In this document: positions 37,533 to 46,449 of the stretch, in pieces | Layout: each line of letters starts with the position of its first letter | How positions within the stretch are numbered: position 1 is the stretch's first letter | NCBI RefSeq assembly: GCF_000708715.2 | Contig: NZ_JENB01000020.1 | Span: forward strand, 58,181-122,180 | From: Pseudomonas putida W15Oct28 | GTDB lineage: Bacteria > Pseudomonadota > Gammaproteobacteria > Pseudomonadales > Pseudomonadaceae | Direction: 5' to 3' | Length of the DNA: 64,000 bases | Program-made: the position numbers and the translations under genes | Notes under the pieces: generated by a model | What the model saw: only the letters and a program-made list of their open reading frames with translations | The model's database searches: none | What the model was told of the DNA's origin: nothing

Positions 37533-39203
37533 TCATGCCGGTTCAGTCTCTTCGTGGCGCACGCGTGATGCCACAGCTCTCGTTGGAATGTCCCCCGTCT
37601 CTGGCGCAAAACTGTCGCTGCGCGCCATCCGCCACATCCGTGCATAAAACTCGCTTTCAATCGAGCCACTGAGCAGTTCGCCTGGCTTGAGGAACGTGTG
37701 CAGGTCCGAAAACAGCCCGATCTCGCTGGGGCTGATGCGCCGGGCCAGGTGCTTTGGCTTCAGCTCCGAAGGGTGCTCCAGGCCTGCAGCCGCCAGCATT
37801 TCGGCCAGTGCGTGCAGCGTGTTGCGATGAAAGCTGGCCACCCGCTCGGCCTTGTCCGGTACCACCAGGGCGCGCTGGCGCAGTGGGTCTTGCGTGGCCA
37901 CGCCGGTCGGGCATTTGTTGGTGTGGCAGCTTTGCGACTGAATGCAGCCAATGGCGAACATGAAGCCGCGTGCCGAGTTGACCCAGTCAGCGCCGATGGC
38001 CAGTACGCTGGCGATGTCGAAGGCACTGACGATCTTGCCCGCAGCGCCAATGCGAATGCTGGAGCGCAGGTTCAGGCCGACCAGGGTGTTGTGCACGAAC
38101 ATCAGCCCTTCGCGCATTGGCACACCCATGTTGTCGCTGAATTCGCGGGGTGCCGCGCCGGTACCGCCTTCCTTGCCATCGACAACGATGAAGTCCGGGG
38201 TGATGCCGGTGGCCAGCATGGCTTTGGCGATGCCCATGAACTCCCACGGGTGGCCCAGGCAGAACTTGAAGCCCACAGGCTTGCCGCCCGACAGTTCGCG
38301 CAAGCTGGCCAAAAACTGCAGCAACTCGACCGGTGTGCGGAAGGCGCTGTGCGCGGCCGGAGAGATGCAGTCTTCGCCTGCGCGCACGCCACGGGTCTCG
38401 GCAATTTCGGCGCTGACCTTGTGCCCCGGCAGGATCCCGCCGTGGCCAGGCTTGGCACCTTGGCTGAGCTTGATCTCGATCATCTTCACCTGCGGCGAGC
38501 GGGCCTGTTCGGCGAAGCGCTGCGGGTCGAAACGACCGTCCGCGGTACGGCAGCCGAAGTAGCCACTGCCGATTTCCCAGATCAGGTCACCGCCGTGTTC
38601 GCGGTGGTACGGGCTGATGCTGCCTTCGCCGGTGTCATGGGCAAAACGGCCCATGCGCGCGCCACGGTTGAGCGCGGCGATGGCATTGGCGCTGAGGGCG
38701 CCAAAGCTCATGGCGGAGATGTTGAAGATAGAAGCCGAGTAGGGCAGGCGGCATTGCGGCCCGCCAATGGCGATGCGGAACGAGGCCGGGTCTGGCGTGG
38801 CTACTGGCAGCATCGAATGGCTGATGAATTCGAAACCGGGCTTGTAGGCATCGTTCAGGGTGCCGAAGGCTTTTTCGGCGCTTTCGTTCTTGGCGCGTGC
38901 GTACACCAGCGAGCGCTGCGAACGGGAGAACGGCAGCTTGTCGTCGTCACCCTCGATCAGGTACTGGCGGATTTCCGGGCGGATGGTTTCGATCAGGTAG
39001 CGGATATTGCCCAGGATCGGGTAGTTGCGGCGCACGGCGTGGTGGCTCTGGCGCAGGTCGTTGAGCCCGACCAGGCTGAGCAGGGCAGTGATCAGTGTGA
39101 TTGGCCAGAGCCAGGCATGTTGGGGCAGCAGCGGCAGGCTGGCGAAGGTGAACAGCAGGCAGATTGCGAGGCAGGCGTAGCGGCTGGGCAGAGAGTGATT
39201 CAT
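37533..39203 (-). CDS. Membrane-anchored glutamate synthase large-subunit-domain protein
   Basis: The 556-residue protein has two N-terminal membrane helices (residues about 7-25 and 30-47) and then the FMN-binding barrel of glutamate synthase (ISAMSFGALSANAIAALN, IKLSQGAKPGHGGILPG, VVDGKEGGTGAAP) with the iron-sulfur cysteine cluster CIQSQSCHTNKCPTGVATQ. It lacks the amidotransferase and GltD parts, so it is not a complete glutamate synthase; family members are poorly characterised FMN oxidoreductases. ATG 39203 (MNHSLPSRYACLAI) is chosen over an upstream start ten codons earlier. Confidence 0.87.
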   Translation of the reverse strand: MNHSLPSRYACLAICLLFTFASLPLLPQHAWLWPITLITALLSLVGLNDLRQSHHAVRRNYPILGNIRYLIETIRPEIRQYLIEGDDDKLPFSRSQRSLVYARAKNESAEKAFGTLNDAYKPGFEFISHSMLPVATPDPASFRIAIGGPQCRLPYSASIFNISAMSFGALSANAIAALNRGARMGRFAHDTGEGSISPYHREHGGDLIWEIGSGYFGCRTADGRFDPQRFAEQARSPQVKMIEIKLSQGAKPGHGGILPGHKVSAEIAETRGVRAGEDCISPAAHSAFRTPVELLQFLASLRELSGGKPVGFKFCLGHPWEFMGIAKAMLATGITPDFIVVDGKEGGTGAAPREFSDNMGVPMREGLMFVHNTLVGLNLRSSIRIGAAGKIVSAFDIASVLAIGADWVNSARGFMFAIGCIQSQSCHTNKCPTGVATQDPLRQRALVVPDKAERVASFHRNTLHALAEMLAAAGLEHPSELKPKHLARRISPSEIGLFSDLHTFLKPGELLSGSIESEFYARMWRMARSDSFAPETGDIPTRAVASRVRHEETEPA

Positions 39204-39367
39204 GGGTCCATCGCAGGCAGGATGACCGGGCATAGGATAGGCAAAGGCGGGGAGGGGAAAACCTGGGTAATCGGTAAAAGACTGTTACCTGATTGCGTAT
39301 TCCAGAGCGTTCGCGGCCCCTTTGGGGAACAACCGTCTAGCACAGCACTTAAAATCTGACGCGATCT

Positions 39368-39455
39368 CTGTGGGAGCGGGCATGCCCGCGAACACCGGCG
39401 TAGCCGGTGCCATCCACCGCGTTGCCTGCTTCGCGGGCATGCCCGCTCCCACAGT
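39368..39455. repeat. Inverted REP pair
   Basis: Two GCGGGCATGCCCGC-type REP copies face each other in the 305-bp gap between the kinase gene stop and the glutamate-synthase-like gene start. Apart from a small CACCGGCGTAGCCGGTG palindrome inside the loop, I see nothing else in that gap. Confidence 0.9.
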
Positions 39456-39508
39456 TATCGCGCCCGCTTCTGGATTTTGTGCAAGACAGTTCCCCCGCAA
39501 AGATCGCG

Positions 39509-40885
39509 TTAGCGAGGAAGGAGTATGCTGACCCGCAACCCACCGCCCTCGCGGTTCGACAGCATCAGCTCACCGCCATGGCTGGCGGCAATTCGCTGGG
39601 CAATGCTCAACCCCAGCCCGTACCCGCCGGATGCCTGGTTACGCGAGCCTTCACCCCGCACGAACGGGTCGGTGATGGTGGCCAGCAGGTCCGGCGCAAT
39701 CCCCGGCCCGCGGTCGTCGATATGGATGAACACCCCACTGACAGCCCGTTCCAGTGTGACCGAGATGTCCTTGGCATAGCGCAGTGCATTGACCAGCAGG
39801 TTCTGCAGGCAGCGCTGCAGCAGCACGGCATCCACCTGCGAACACCCCGCCTGGCCATGCACCGGCAGCGGTTCTTCGGCGCAGGCCAACTCGGCGCACT
39901 GGCGTGCCACCAGTCGGTCCAGGTCCACCTGCTGCAAATTCAGCTGCTCCCCGGCCCGCAGGTAGTCCAGCACCTGGCCGATCATGTCGTCCATCTGGGT
40001 AATGTTCTGCCGCAAGCGCTGGCGATGTTCGTCGTCCGGCAGGCGCTCCAGGCGCAGGCGCATGCGGGTCAGCGGGGTGCGCAGGTCGTGGGACACGGCG
40101 GCCAGGAAGTAGGCCTTGTCATTGACCATGGCAATCAGCCGCTGCTGCATGGCATTGAACGCCTGGGCCGCCTGGCGCACTTCCTCCGGGCCATCCAGTG
40201 CCAAGGGGGGTTGTTCGAGGTTGCCACCCAGGCCACGTGCGGCATCGGCCAGGCGCCGCAAAGGGCGCAGGCACAGGCGCACGGCAATCAGGCACACCAG
40301 CAGCACCGCGACGATGCGCAGCGCATACACTCGCAGCAGATAATCGCTGATCAGCACCCAGGCCGACTCGCCGCTCCAGCCCTGTAGTTCCTGGCCATCG
40401 ATGGTCAGCCAGTGGCCATCGGCCAACGGCACCGCGAACTGGATATGCGCCTGGGCCGTGCGCAGGCCGAACAGGCTGCGCCAGACGATCGGCTGGCCCA
40501 GTTCATCGGTCAACTGCACTTTCAACAGGCGCACCTCCTGGGCATGCCCCAGCTCGTACTTGAGTGCCTGGTGCAGCAACAGCTCGACGCGCCTGCGCCC
40601 GCGGCGCTCGTCTTGTTGCGGCGTCGGCAGGCTTTCGGCGCAGCGTAGCTGGTAATGGGCTGGCGCCTGCAGCGTGCCGCCGTGGCAGTTGGCCTGGGCA
40701 ATCAGCGGTGCGCTGCGCGCAGCAACCAGCCGCACGGGTGCCTCGAGTACCTGGGCGAAACGCACATCGAACCAGATGCTGCTCGACATCAACTGGATCA
40801 CCAGCGTGCCGCTGACCATGATCAGCAGCAGCTGACCAAACAAGGTGCGCGGCCACAGCCGGCGAAGCCAGCGCATCTCAGGCAT
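39509..40885 (-). CDS. Sensor histidine kinase of a receptor-linked two-component system
   Basis: The 458-residue kinase has membrane segments near residues 13-33 and 189-205, a periplasmic domain of about 150 residues, HAMP, the H box AAVSHDLRTPLTRMRLRLE (His266), an N box (NLLVNALRYAKD) and G box (GGYGLGLSIAQRIAAS). Its start overlaps the end of the regulator gene by eight bases. The pair faces away from a siderophore receptor gene, as in the PfeRS and PirRS systems that induce enterobactin uptake. The periplasmic ligand is unknown. Confidence 0.9.
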   Translation of the reverse strand: MPEMRWLRRLWPRTLFGQLLLIMVSGTLVIQLMSSSIWFDVRFAQVLEAPVRLVAARSAPLIAQANCHGGTLQAPAHYQLRCAESLPTPQQDERRGRRRVELLLHQALKYELGHAQEVRLLKVQLTDELGQPIVWRSLFGLRTAQAHIQFAVPLADGHWLTIDGQELQGWSGESAWVLISDYLLRVYALRIVAVLLVCLIAVRLCLRPLRRLADAARGLGGNLEQPPLALDGPEEVRQAAQAFNAMQQRLIAMVNDKAYFLAAVSHDLRTPLTRMRLRLERLPDDEHRQRLRQNITQMDDMIGQVLDYLRAGEQLNLQQVDLDRLVARQCAELACAEEPLPVHGQAGCSQVDAVLLQRCLQNLLVNALRYAKDISVTLERAVSGVFIHIDDRGPGIAPDLLATITDPFVRGEGSRNQASGGYGLGLSIAQRIAASHGGELMLSNREGGGLRVSILLPR

Positions 40886-41597
40886 CCGCCTCGCGGCTGG
40901 CGACGCTCAGCAGGTAGCCTTCGTTGCGGATAGTGAGGATTTGCGCGGCACCTGCCGGCGCACGCCGCAGTTGCTGGCGCAGGCGGCTGACGCACATGTC
41001 CACCGAACGGTCGTCGGGCAGGTGGTCGCGGCCGAACGCACTGCGGGTCAGCTGGTCGCGGGAAACCACCCGGTTATTGGCTTCCAGCAGTTCGCGCAGC
41101 ACGCGGTAGTCGGAGCGCGGCAGGGTCAGGGTCTCGCCGTCAGGGCGGGTGAGCAGGCGCTTGACGTGTTCCAGGCGAAAGCCCGCGAACAACTGGGCGT
41201 TCGCAGCCGGTTCTTCGACAGGTATATCCAGGCGTTGCGGACGACGCAGCACGGCCTTGATCCGGGCGATCAGCTCGCGCGGCTCGAAAGGCTTGGCCAG
41301 GTAGTCGTCGGCACCCACTTCCAGGCCGATGATGCGGTCCAGCGTGCTGCCCTTGGCCGACAGCATGATCACTGCCAACCCCGGCGTCGCTTGCAACTGG
41401 CGGCACAGGCTAAGGCCATCTTCACCCGGCAGCATCAGGTCGAGCACCACCAGGTCCACCTTGTGCCGCGCCAGCTGTTCGCGCATTTGCTCGCCTTCGG
41501 CAGCAGCCAGCACGTTGTAGCCGGCATCTGTCAGGTAATCACAAAGAAGTTCGCGGATCTCGTCGTCATCGTCGACAACCAGCAAGGTCGTGCTCAT
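40878..41597 (-). CDS. OmpR-type response regulator of the receptor-linked system
   Basis: The 239-residue regulator has a receiver domain with Asp53 (LVVLDLMLPGEDG) and Lys near KPFEPREL, and a winged-helix domain (LPRSDYRVLRELLEANNRVV, SVDMCVSRLRQQL). I used ATG 41597 rather than the GTG four codons upstream, since AGGTG lies upstream of it. It is the first gene of the operon with the kinase and is divergent from a TonB receptor gene across 140 bp that carries phased direct repeats. Confidence 0.92.
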   Translation of the reverse strand: MSTTLLVVDDDDEIRELLCDYLTDAGYNVLAAAEGEQMREQLARHKVDLVVLDLMLPGEDGLSLCRQLQATPGLAVIMLSAKGSTLDRIIGLEVGADDYLAKPFEPRELIARIKAVLRRPQRLDIPVEEPAANAQLFAGFRLEHVKRLLTRPDGETLTLPRSDYRVLRELLEANNRVVSRDQLTRSAFGRDHLPDDRSVDMCVSRLRQQLRRAPAGAAQILTIRNEGYLLSVASREADA

Positions 41598-41637
41598 GCG
41601 GAAAAACACCTGTTCGGTGAGGGCCGGTGGCGCTCGT

Positions 41638-41663
41638 TACGTTCAATTACATGCCCGTACATG
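41638..41663. promoter_or_regulatory. 10-bp-phased direct repeats, response-regulator site candidate
   Basis: TACATG occurs at 41648 and 41658, with a related TACGTT at 41638, so three half-sites are spaced exactly one helical turn apart. OmpR-family regulators bind such tandem repeats. The site lies 75 bp upstream of the TonB receptor start and 41 bp upstream of the regulator start, in the shared promoter region. Confidence 0.55.
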
Positions 41664-41737
41664 TCGGGTCTGGAGCCTGGAGGGCCGATCCCTAGAATCC
41701 TAACAAAAAATCATCTGCAAATACGAAGCCTTCCCAA

Positions 41738-44035
41738 ATGAATCCAGTAAGCATCCCGCAAGCCTTCACCCCCATCACCCGAGGCGGCAACCGTATCAAG
41801 CCGCTGGCCTTCTGCATTGCCGTCGCCATCAGTGGCGGGGCCATGGCTGCCGACGGCAAACCCCTGGAGCTGGACGCCACGCAGATCGAGGACAGCGCGT
41901 TGCTGCCCGCCGACGATGCCGGCCAACTGGGCTACACGGTCGAGAGCACCCGCAGTTCCACCGGCCTGGCGTTGACGCCACGGCAGACGCCGCAATCGGT
42001 CACCACCATCACCCGCCAGCAGATGGAGGACCGCGACATCCACACCATCGAGCAAGCGCTGGAAACGACGCCGGGTGTGACGGCGAGCAAGTCTGAGGTA
42101 GGCGGGCGCACCGATTACCGTGCCCGTGGCTACTCCATCAGCAACTGGAAGATCGATGGCCTGCAAACCCAGGGCGGCTCCGATTTCAGCGGCAGCGGCA
42201 ACGCAATGAACATGGACCTGTACGAGCGCATCGACATCGTGCGTGGCGCCAACGGCCTGCTGGGTGGCACCGGCGACCCGTCGGCCACCGTCAACCTGAT
42301 CCGCAAGGCCCCGACCAAAACCTTCGGCGGCAGCGCCTATGCCACCTACGGCAGTTGGGACAAACGCCGCCTGGGCGCCGACCTCAACCTGCCATTGTCC
42401 GAAGACGGCCGCCTGCGCTCGCGCTTCGTGATGACCCAGCAGGATGCCAACTCGTTCCGCGACAACCAGTCCGAGCGCTCCCGCGCCGCACTGGCCAATT
42501 TCGAGTTCGACCTGGACGACGCCACCACCCTGGGTGCCGGTTACCAGTATGAGTACAACAAGGTGGTGGGCGGCGGCTGGGGCGCGAACATCCCGATCTG
42601 GTACCGCGATGGCAGCAAGACCGACCTGCCGCGCAGCAGCAACGTGGTGCCCAGCTGGAGCTTTGGCGAATACACCACCCGCACCGCATTCGGCTCGCTG
42701 GAGCACCGCTTCGACAACGACTGGACGCTGGACCTGAAAGCCGCCCAGAGCACCACCGAAACCCTCAACCACCGCGGCCTGGCCAAGGTGAATTCGGCCG
42801 GGCGCGGCACCTATGGCGGCTACTGGGACCAGGATGGCAGCGGTGCCGTGCTCAACGGCCTGCACAGCTCCAGCGACACCACCCAGCAGTCGGCGCAAAT
42901 CGACCTGTCGGGCCCCTTCCAGCTGTTCGGCCGCACCCACCAGGCGATGGTCGGCTACAACGACAGCCGCACGGTGGGCTGGTCGCCCGAGTACACCTGC
43001 ACCATGGTCGGCGACGGTATGGCCAGCGCCCCTGCACTGGGCTGCCAGTTCCGCGCCAACAATGGCTTCCCGCTGACTGACTGGCGCAATGGTGTGGACG
43101 ACGATTACAACATGCTCGCCTCGCGCACCGGCCGCCACAGCAAGACCACCACGCGCCTGCAAGGCATGTACGCCGCTACCCGCCTGAGCATCACCGACCC
43201 GCTGTCGGTGATCGTCGGCGTGCGCACCAGCAACTACTCCACCACCACCCGCAGCGTGGCCGGGGCGCGTACCAGCCAGGAAGAGAACGGTATCGTCACC
43301 CCGTACCTGGGCGCGGTATACGACCTCAACGACAACTACTCGCTGTACGCCAGCTACACCGACATCTTCACCCCGCAAACGTCTGAAACCAGCAGCGGCA
43401 GCAAGGTCGAGCCGATTCGCGGGCAAAGCTACGAGACGGGTATCAAGGGTGAGTGGTTCGACGGCCGCCTCAACGCCTCGGCGGCGTACTTCCGCACCAA
43501 GCAGGAAAACAAGGCAGTGCTGGACGGCGACCTGACCACCCCGACCGGTGGCGACGCCTACAAGGCCGGTTCCGGCCAGGAAACCGACGGTATCGACCTG
43601 GAAGTCGCTGGCGCCCTGACCCCGAACTGGAACGTCTACGCCGGTTACACCTACCTGCACTTCCGTCGCGTTGACAGCGACGGGCGCAGCGACCCGTCGC
43701 ACCTGTTCAAGGCCTCCACCACCTACCGCCTGAGCGGCCCGCTCGACCGCCTGACCCTGGGTGCCGGCGTGACTGCGCAAACCAACATCCGCGCCATTTC
43801 CAGCCCGGCCGGCCAGCCCACCAACGGCGTGAGCAACGGTGCTACCGACGTGAACTGGTCCGGGTACGCCATCTGGAATGCCATGGCCAAATACCAGCTG
43901 ACCGACGACACCAGCGTCAGCCTCAACGCCAACAACCTGTTCGACAAGCATTACTACACCCGCTACGGGTTCTATGCAGGGGCGATCTATGGTGACCCGC
44001 GCAACCTGTCGTTGACGGTAAGTACGGCGTTCTGA
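41738..44035 (+). CDS. TonB-dependent siderophore receptor
   Basis: The 765-residue receptor has a signal peptide (about residues 1-37, ending SGGAMAADG), a plug domain (TPRQTPQSVTTITRQQMEDR, YRARGYSISNWKIDGLQTQG, IVRGANGLLGGTGDPSATVN) and a 22-strand barrel ending VSTAF. The barrel sequences resemble the FpvA/FoxA hydroxamate-pyoverdine receptor group, but no N-terminal signalling domain is present, so it would be controlled through the divergent two-component system instead of an anti-sigma factor. The ligand is unknown. Confidence 0.9.
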   Translation: MNPVSIPQAFTPITRGGNRIKPLAFCIAVAISGGAMAADGKPLELDATQIEDSALLPADDAGQLGYTVESTRSSTGLALTPRQTPQSVTTITRQQMEDRDIHTIEQALETTPGVTASKSEVGGRTDYRARGYSISNWKIDGLQTQGGSDFSGSGNAMNMDLYERIDIVRGANGLLGGTGDPSATVNLIRKAPTKTFGGSAYATYGSWDKRRLGADLNLPLSEDGRLRSRFVMTQQDANSFRDNQSERSRAALANFEFDLDDATTLGAGYQYEYNKVVGGGWGANIPIWYRDGSKTDLPRSSNVVPSWSFGEYTTRTAFGSLEHRFDNDWTLDLKAAQSTTETLNHRGLAKVNSAGRGTYGGYWDQDGSGAVLNGLHSSSDTTQQSAQIDLSGPFQLFGRTHQAMVGYNDSRTVGWSPEYTCTMVGDGMASAPALGCQFRANNGFPLTDWRNGVDDDYNMLASRTGRHSKTTTRLQGMYAATRLSITDPLSVIVGVRTSNYSTTTRSVAGARTSQEENGIVTPYLGAVYDLNDNYSLYASYTDIFTPQTSETSSGSKVEPIRGQSYETGIKGEWFDGRLNASAAYFRTKQENKAVLDGDLTTPTGGDAYKAGSGQETDGIDLEVAGALTPNWNVYAGYTYLHFRRVDSDGRSDPSHLFKASTTYRLSGPLDRLTLGAGVTAQTNIRAISSPAGQPTNGVSNGATDVNWSGYAIWNAMAKYQLTDDTSVSLNANNLFDKHYYTRYGFYAGAIYGDPRNLSLTVSTAF

Positions 44036-44046
44036 CCAGCGCTGCT

Positions 44047-44168
44047 TGGGGCTGCCTTGCAGCCCATCGCCGGCAGGCCGGGCTCCCACAGGTTCAGTGC
44101 CTACCTCAAGGCATGCGCAATCCCTGTGGGAGCGGCTTTAGCCGCGAACACCGGCGCAGCCGGTGCCA
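44047..44168. repeat. Diverged REP pair
   Basis: A degenerate copy (GGGGCTGCCTTGCAGCCCAT.. GGCTCCCACAGG) faces a second copy (CCTGTGGGAGCGGCTTTAGC CGCG) with an attached CACCGGCGCAGCCGGTG palindrome. It lies between the receptor gene and a convergent small gene. Confidence 0.75.
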
Positions 44169-44177
44169 TCCCCCGCG

Positions 44178-44384
44178 CTATCCGGGCTCTGCGTCTTGTC
44201 CTTGGTCAGACGGTTTCTCCAAGCCCCCCTCGAAACGCTCCCAATCCTCACCAAATAATTCCACCGGGTGCATGGTCCGATCCGCACCATTGCCGCAGGC
44301 CAGTGATTTGGCCGAGCAGTAAAGATCGCATCCCCAGCAGATGCGCTCGGGATGGCTAGGGTTTGTGGGAAATTTCTTGGCCAT
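44178..44384 (-). CDS. DUF3079 small cysteine-rich protein
   Basis: The 68-residue protein matches the DUF3079 family: MAKKFPTNPSHPERICWGCD, then YCSAKSLACGNGADRTMHPV and ELFGEDW. Three cysteines and a histidine in the first half suggest a metal or redox role; function is unknown. ATG 44384 has GGA a few bases upstream, and an in-frame ATG five codons earlier is less likely. The 250 bp on its upstream side hold only a small ATCTCAA..TTGAGAT inverted repeat at 44433-44452. Confidence 0.85.
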   Translation of the reverse strand: MAKKFPTNPSHPERICWGCDLYCSAKSLACGNGADRTMHPVELFGEDWERFEGGLEKPSDQGQDAEPG

Positions 44385-44634
44385 GCTTCCATCCCTCAAC
44401 TGCTGACAGATCTCAGGCTAGGCTGCGTGTTCATCTCAAGCTTGATTGAGATCAACTTTGGGGAAGAATCCCAAGCGGCGCTCACATTCTGCATCGAGGA
44501 CCACTGTTCCGCATGCTGAGTGCGGCAAGTGGTAAAAGGTCAGATCGCAGCATGGCTGCTCGGACGCCCTGATGCAGCCCCCACAAGCTACAACCGAGCG
44601 TCAGTGACCTTTTTGCCTAGATGCATGGAATGAG

Positions 44635-45588
44635 TCATCGGTGCTTAGATGCGTGTGTTGTCAGCTTGGCATAGCCGTTCGGCAGGTGATGGGCATCTAC
44701 AAAGTGCCGGGTTTGCAGGTCCAGCACCATGTTCATCAGACTGGAAACCGGCTCAGCCACGCCCCATGTAGCAGCGACCTTGTCGTAACGGTTCACTGCC
44801 TGAGCCTTTTCTACCAGCTTTGCATTCAGGCCGTGAGACAGGTCCTTCCAGCGGGCGACCAGCTTCTTCATCTGTTCAGCTTGATCCGGTTTCATACACG
44901 GGAAGCGGCGAAGGCGGTCAACCAGATACATCAGGCGCCGCTTCCGTACGGGGGCTAACCTTGGCATGTTCAAGCGATTTTCCAGTGCTCCGCGCATATC
45001 CTCGTTTCTATACCAGAACAGGAGTGCGAAGGTCTCGGCAACGGCCTTGTCGAGTTTGTCCAGCGAGGCTTTGGTTGCTTGAACGACCAGGTGATCGAGT
45101 GCCTGACGGGCGAGTTGATCGGTGGTGTGCATGTCAGAGCACGCGAGTGCCCGGAGTTCTGTTAGCGGGTCGTCGAGCTGGGAGTTGAGTTTTGAAATGG
45201 CGAGGTCGATGGGGTGGGCGATGAAAACCTGTAAAGGGGAGCGTTCCTGGCTGGGAAGCAATATTGCCCGCGCATCGTAGTCTTCATGCAAGGGGCATAG
45301 CGCGTTATTGAACTGCTGGTCGAACACCACGGACAGGTCCAGGCCATCCTGCTCGTAGTCTTCCGGCGCGGCATAGATTGCCCTGATTTCGTCCCTGAGC
45401 AGATGCTCGCTGGCCTGAATCTCCGCATCGACATCTGCACTGCCTCGGGCATTTGTCAGCATGTGCAAGGCACACCCGCCAAAGACGTAGACCTTGACTG
45501 TTGCCGGAGGCCGCCCTGCCAGCAATGGCAAGGCCCTATCGAAGAGCTGGCGCACAGCCTGCGCCAGAGGGGTTTGCAGGTGCAGCAT
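44635..45588 (-). CDS. Nucleotidyltransferase-fold protein (AbiEii/DUF6036-like), orphan
   Basis: The 317-residue protein has a polymerase-beta-type nucleotidyltransferase start: Gly37-Gly38 in VYVFGGCALHML and Asp52/Asp54 in ARGSADVDAEI, then AHPIDLAISKLNS, as in AbiEii/DUF6036 proteins. The second half is helical and basic. Such proteins often act as toxins or tRNA-modifying effectors with a regulatory partner, but no partner gene is visible on either side. AGGAG lies upstream of the ATG. It stands at the left edge of the accessory region. The 233 bp before it shows no gene. Confidence 0.7.
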   Translation of the reverse strand: MLHLQTPLAQAVRQLFDRALPLLAGRPPATVKVYVFGGCALHMLTNARGSADVDAEIQASEHLLRDEIRAIYAAPEDYEQDGLDLSVVFDQQFNNALCPLHEDYDARAILLPSQERSPLQVFIAHPIDLAISKLNSQLDDPLTELRALACSDMHTTDQLARQALDHLVVQATKASLDKLDKAVAETFALLFWYRNEDMRGALENRLNMPRLAPVRKRRLMYLVDRLRRFPCMKPDQAEQMKKLVARWKDLSHGLNAKLVEKAQAVNRYDKVAATWGVAEPVSSLMNMVLDLQTRHFVDAHHLPNGYAKLTTHASKHR

Positions 45589-45821
45589 GAGGCAGGCTCC
45601 TGAGGTTGGAAGGGCACTTTACTCACGGATGGATGCAGAGTTGTTTCGTTGAAACATCGCTTTGCAAAAAGAACCTGCCAAGGCCGCGTGCCGTTAACGT
45701 CTCCCAGGGACCTACGTTGGTCCAAAACACCAGGCTTCCCAATGCCTTTCCGCTTCGGTCGCGCTGTCCGTTGTGAGCTTGAGACTGTGTAGTCTTTCCC
45801 AGGCGAACCCCTGATGCGCAA

Positions 45822-45998
45822 TCAACTCAGCGCGCGCAAGCGCAGAGCTTGAGTCGGCGGCTCTTCAAGAAGCAGTTCTATGCCTTCCTGTGTCTTCAAA
45901 GGGGTGGATGAGGTAGCGACCAAGTTCGATCTCGCGGCGAATGGCCGAGCCCGACTGACCGAGCGCCGGGCGCATTCGCCAACGGTGACGTAGGGCAT
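45822..45998 (-). pseudogene. Frameshifted Cox/excisionase-like phage gene
   Basis: The frame starts MPYVTVGECARRS, typical of the start of a phage Cox or excisionase helix-turn-helix. About 13 codons in, the family-like continuation (GQSGSAIRREIELGRYLIHP then FEDTGRHRT) is found one frame over, ending at a TGA at 45865. One missing base near 45961 explains this. It lies head-to-head with the repressor gene, as cox does with C in P2-like phages. The remaining in-frame sequence to 45822 has no family resemblance I can see. Confidence 0.6.
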
Positions 45999-46054
45999 GC
46001 TGCATTCAGTTAACCTAAGAGTGATTTTGGAACCTGCCAAGAAAGGATTTTGCT

Positions 46055-46291
46055 GTGGATCTGGCGGCGAAGATGAAAGCTTTACGGTCAAGGGAAGGCC
46101 TGACGCAGGGCGAGTTCTGCGAACTGCTGGGGTTCAGCATCAGCACCTGGAAGAAGTACGAAGCGGGAATTACCGAGATGGGAGTGGCACCGTTCCTCAA
46201 GGTGGCCAATCACCCACGGTTCAAGAAATACGCGCTTTGGCTGACCACGGGTGAAGCTGCCCCGAACTGTGACCAGATCAGCCCGGTCTAA
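46055..46291 (+). CDS. P2-like phage repressor (XRE-type helix-turn-helix)
   Basis: The 78-residue protein is nearly all helix-turn-helix: MKALRSREGLTQGEFCELLG, then FSISTWKKYEAGITEMGVAP and KKYALWLTTGEA. GTG 46055 has AAAGGA eight bases upstream. Size and place, divergent from a Cox-like gene and followed by an integrase start, match the lysogeny repressor C of P2-like phages. It is intact although its neighbours are broken, so it could still give immunity to related phages. Confidence 0.75.
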   Translation: MDLAAKMKALRSREGLTQGEFCELLGFSISTWKKYEAGITEMGVAPFLKVANHPRFKKYALWLTTGEAAPNCDQISPV

Positions 46292-46294
46292 GCC

Positions 46295-46441
46295 ATGTCG
46301 ATCAAGAAACTGCCTACTGGGGAGTGGTTACTGGACGCAGCCCATCGCAGGCAATCCATCTCCCACACCGATCGCGCCGGTTCCAAGACATTTGGGACAC
46401 GGAAAACAAAAAAGGCCCACCTTTCGGTGAGCCTTTTTTGA
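46295..46441 (+). pseudogene. Integrase N-terminal remnant
   Basis: An ATG three bases after the repressor stop opens MSIKKLPTGEWLLDA, the characteristic start of P2-type tyrosine integrases. After about 15 residues the sequence loses all resemblance and runs through a terminator to a stop at 46439. More than 300 codons of integrase are missing, so a deletion joins this start to the tRNA-downstream sequence. Confidence 0.7.
46408..46439. terminator. Bidirectional stem-loop with A/T runs
   Basis: AAAAAAGGCCCACC and GGTGAGCCTTTTTT pair around TTTC with one mismatch. It lies 10 bp outside the left attachment-like repeat, where the terminator of the tRNA-Thr transcript would have been before the island entered. 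Confidence 0.8.
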
Positions 46442-46449
46442 TACTGCGT

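Noticed and set aside
41598..41737. Fur box before the second TonB receptor
   Set aside because: I found no stretch close to the Fur consensus there; the phased TACATG repeats are the more convincing signal.
45822..46091. Intact 89-codon minus-strand gene here
   Set aside because: The phage-like sequence switches frame midway, so I report a frameshifted pseudogene rather than an intact gene; the N-terminal part of this frame overlaps the repressor start.
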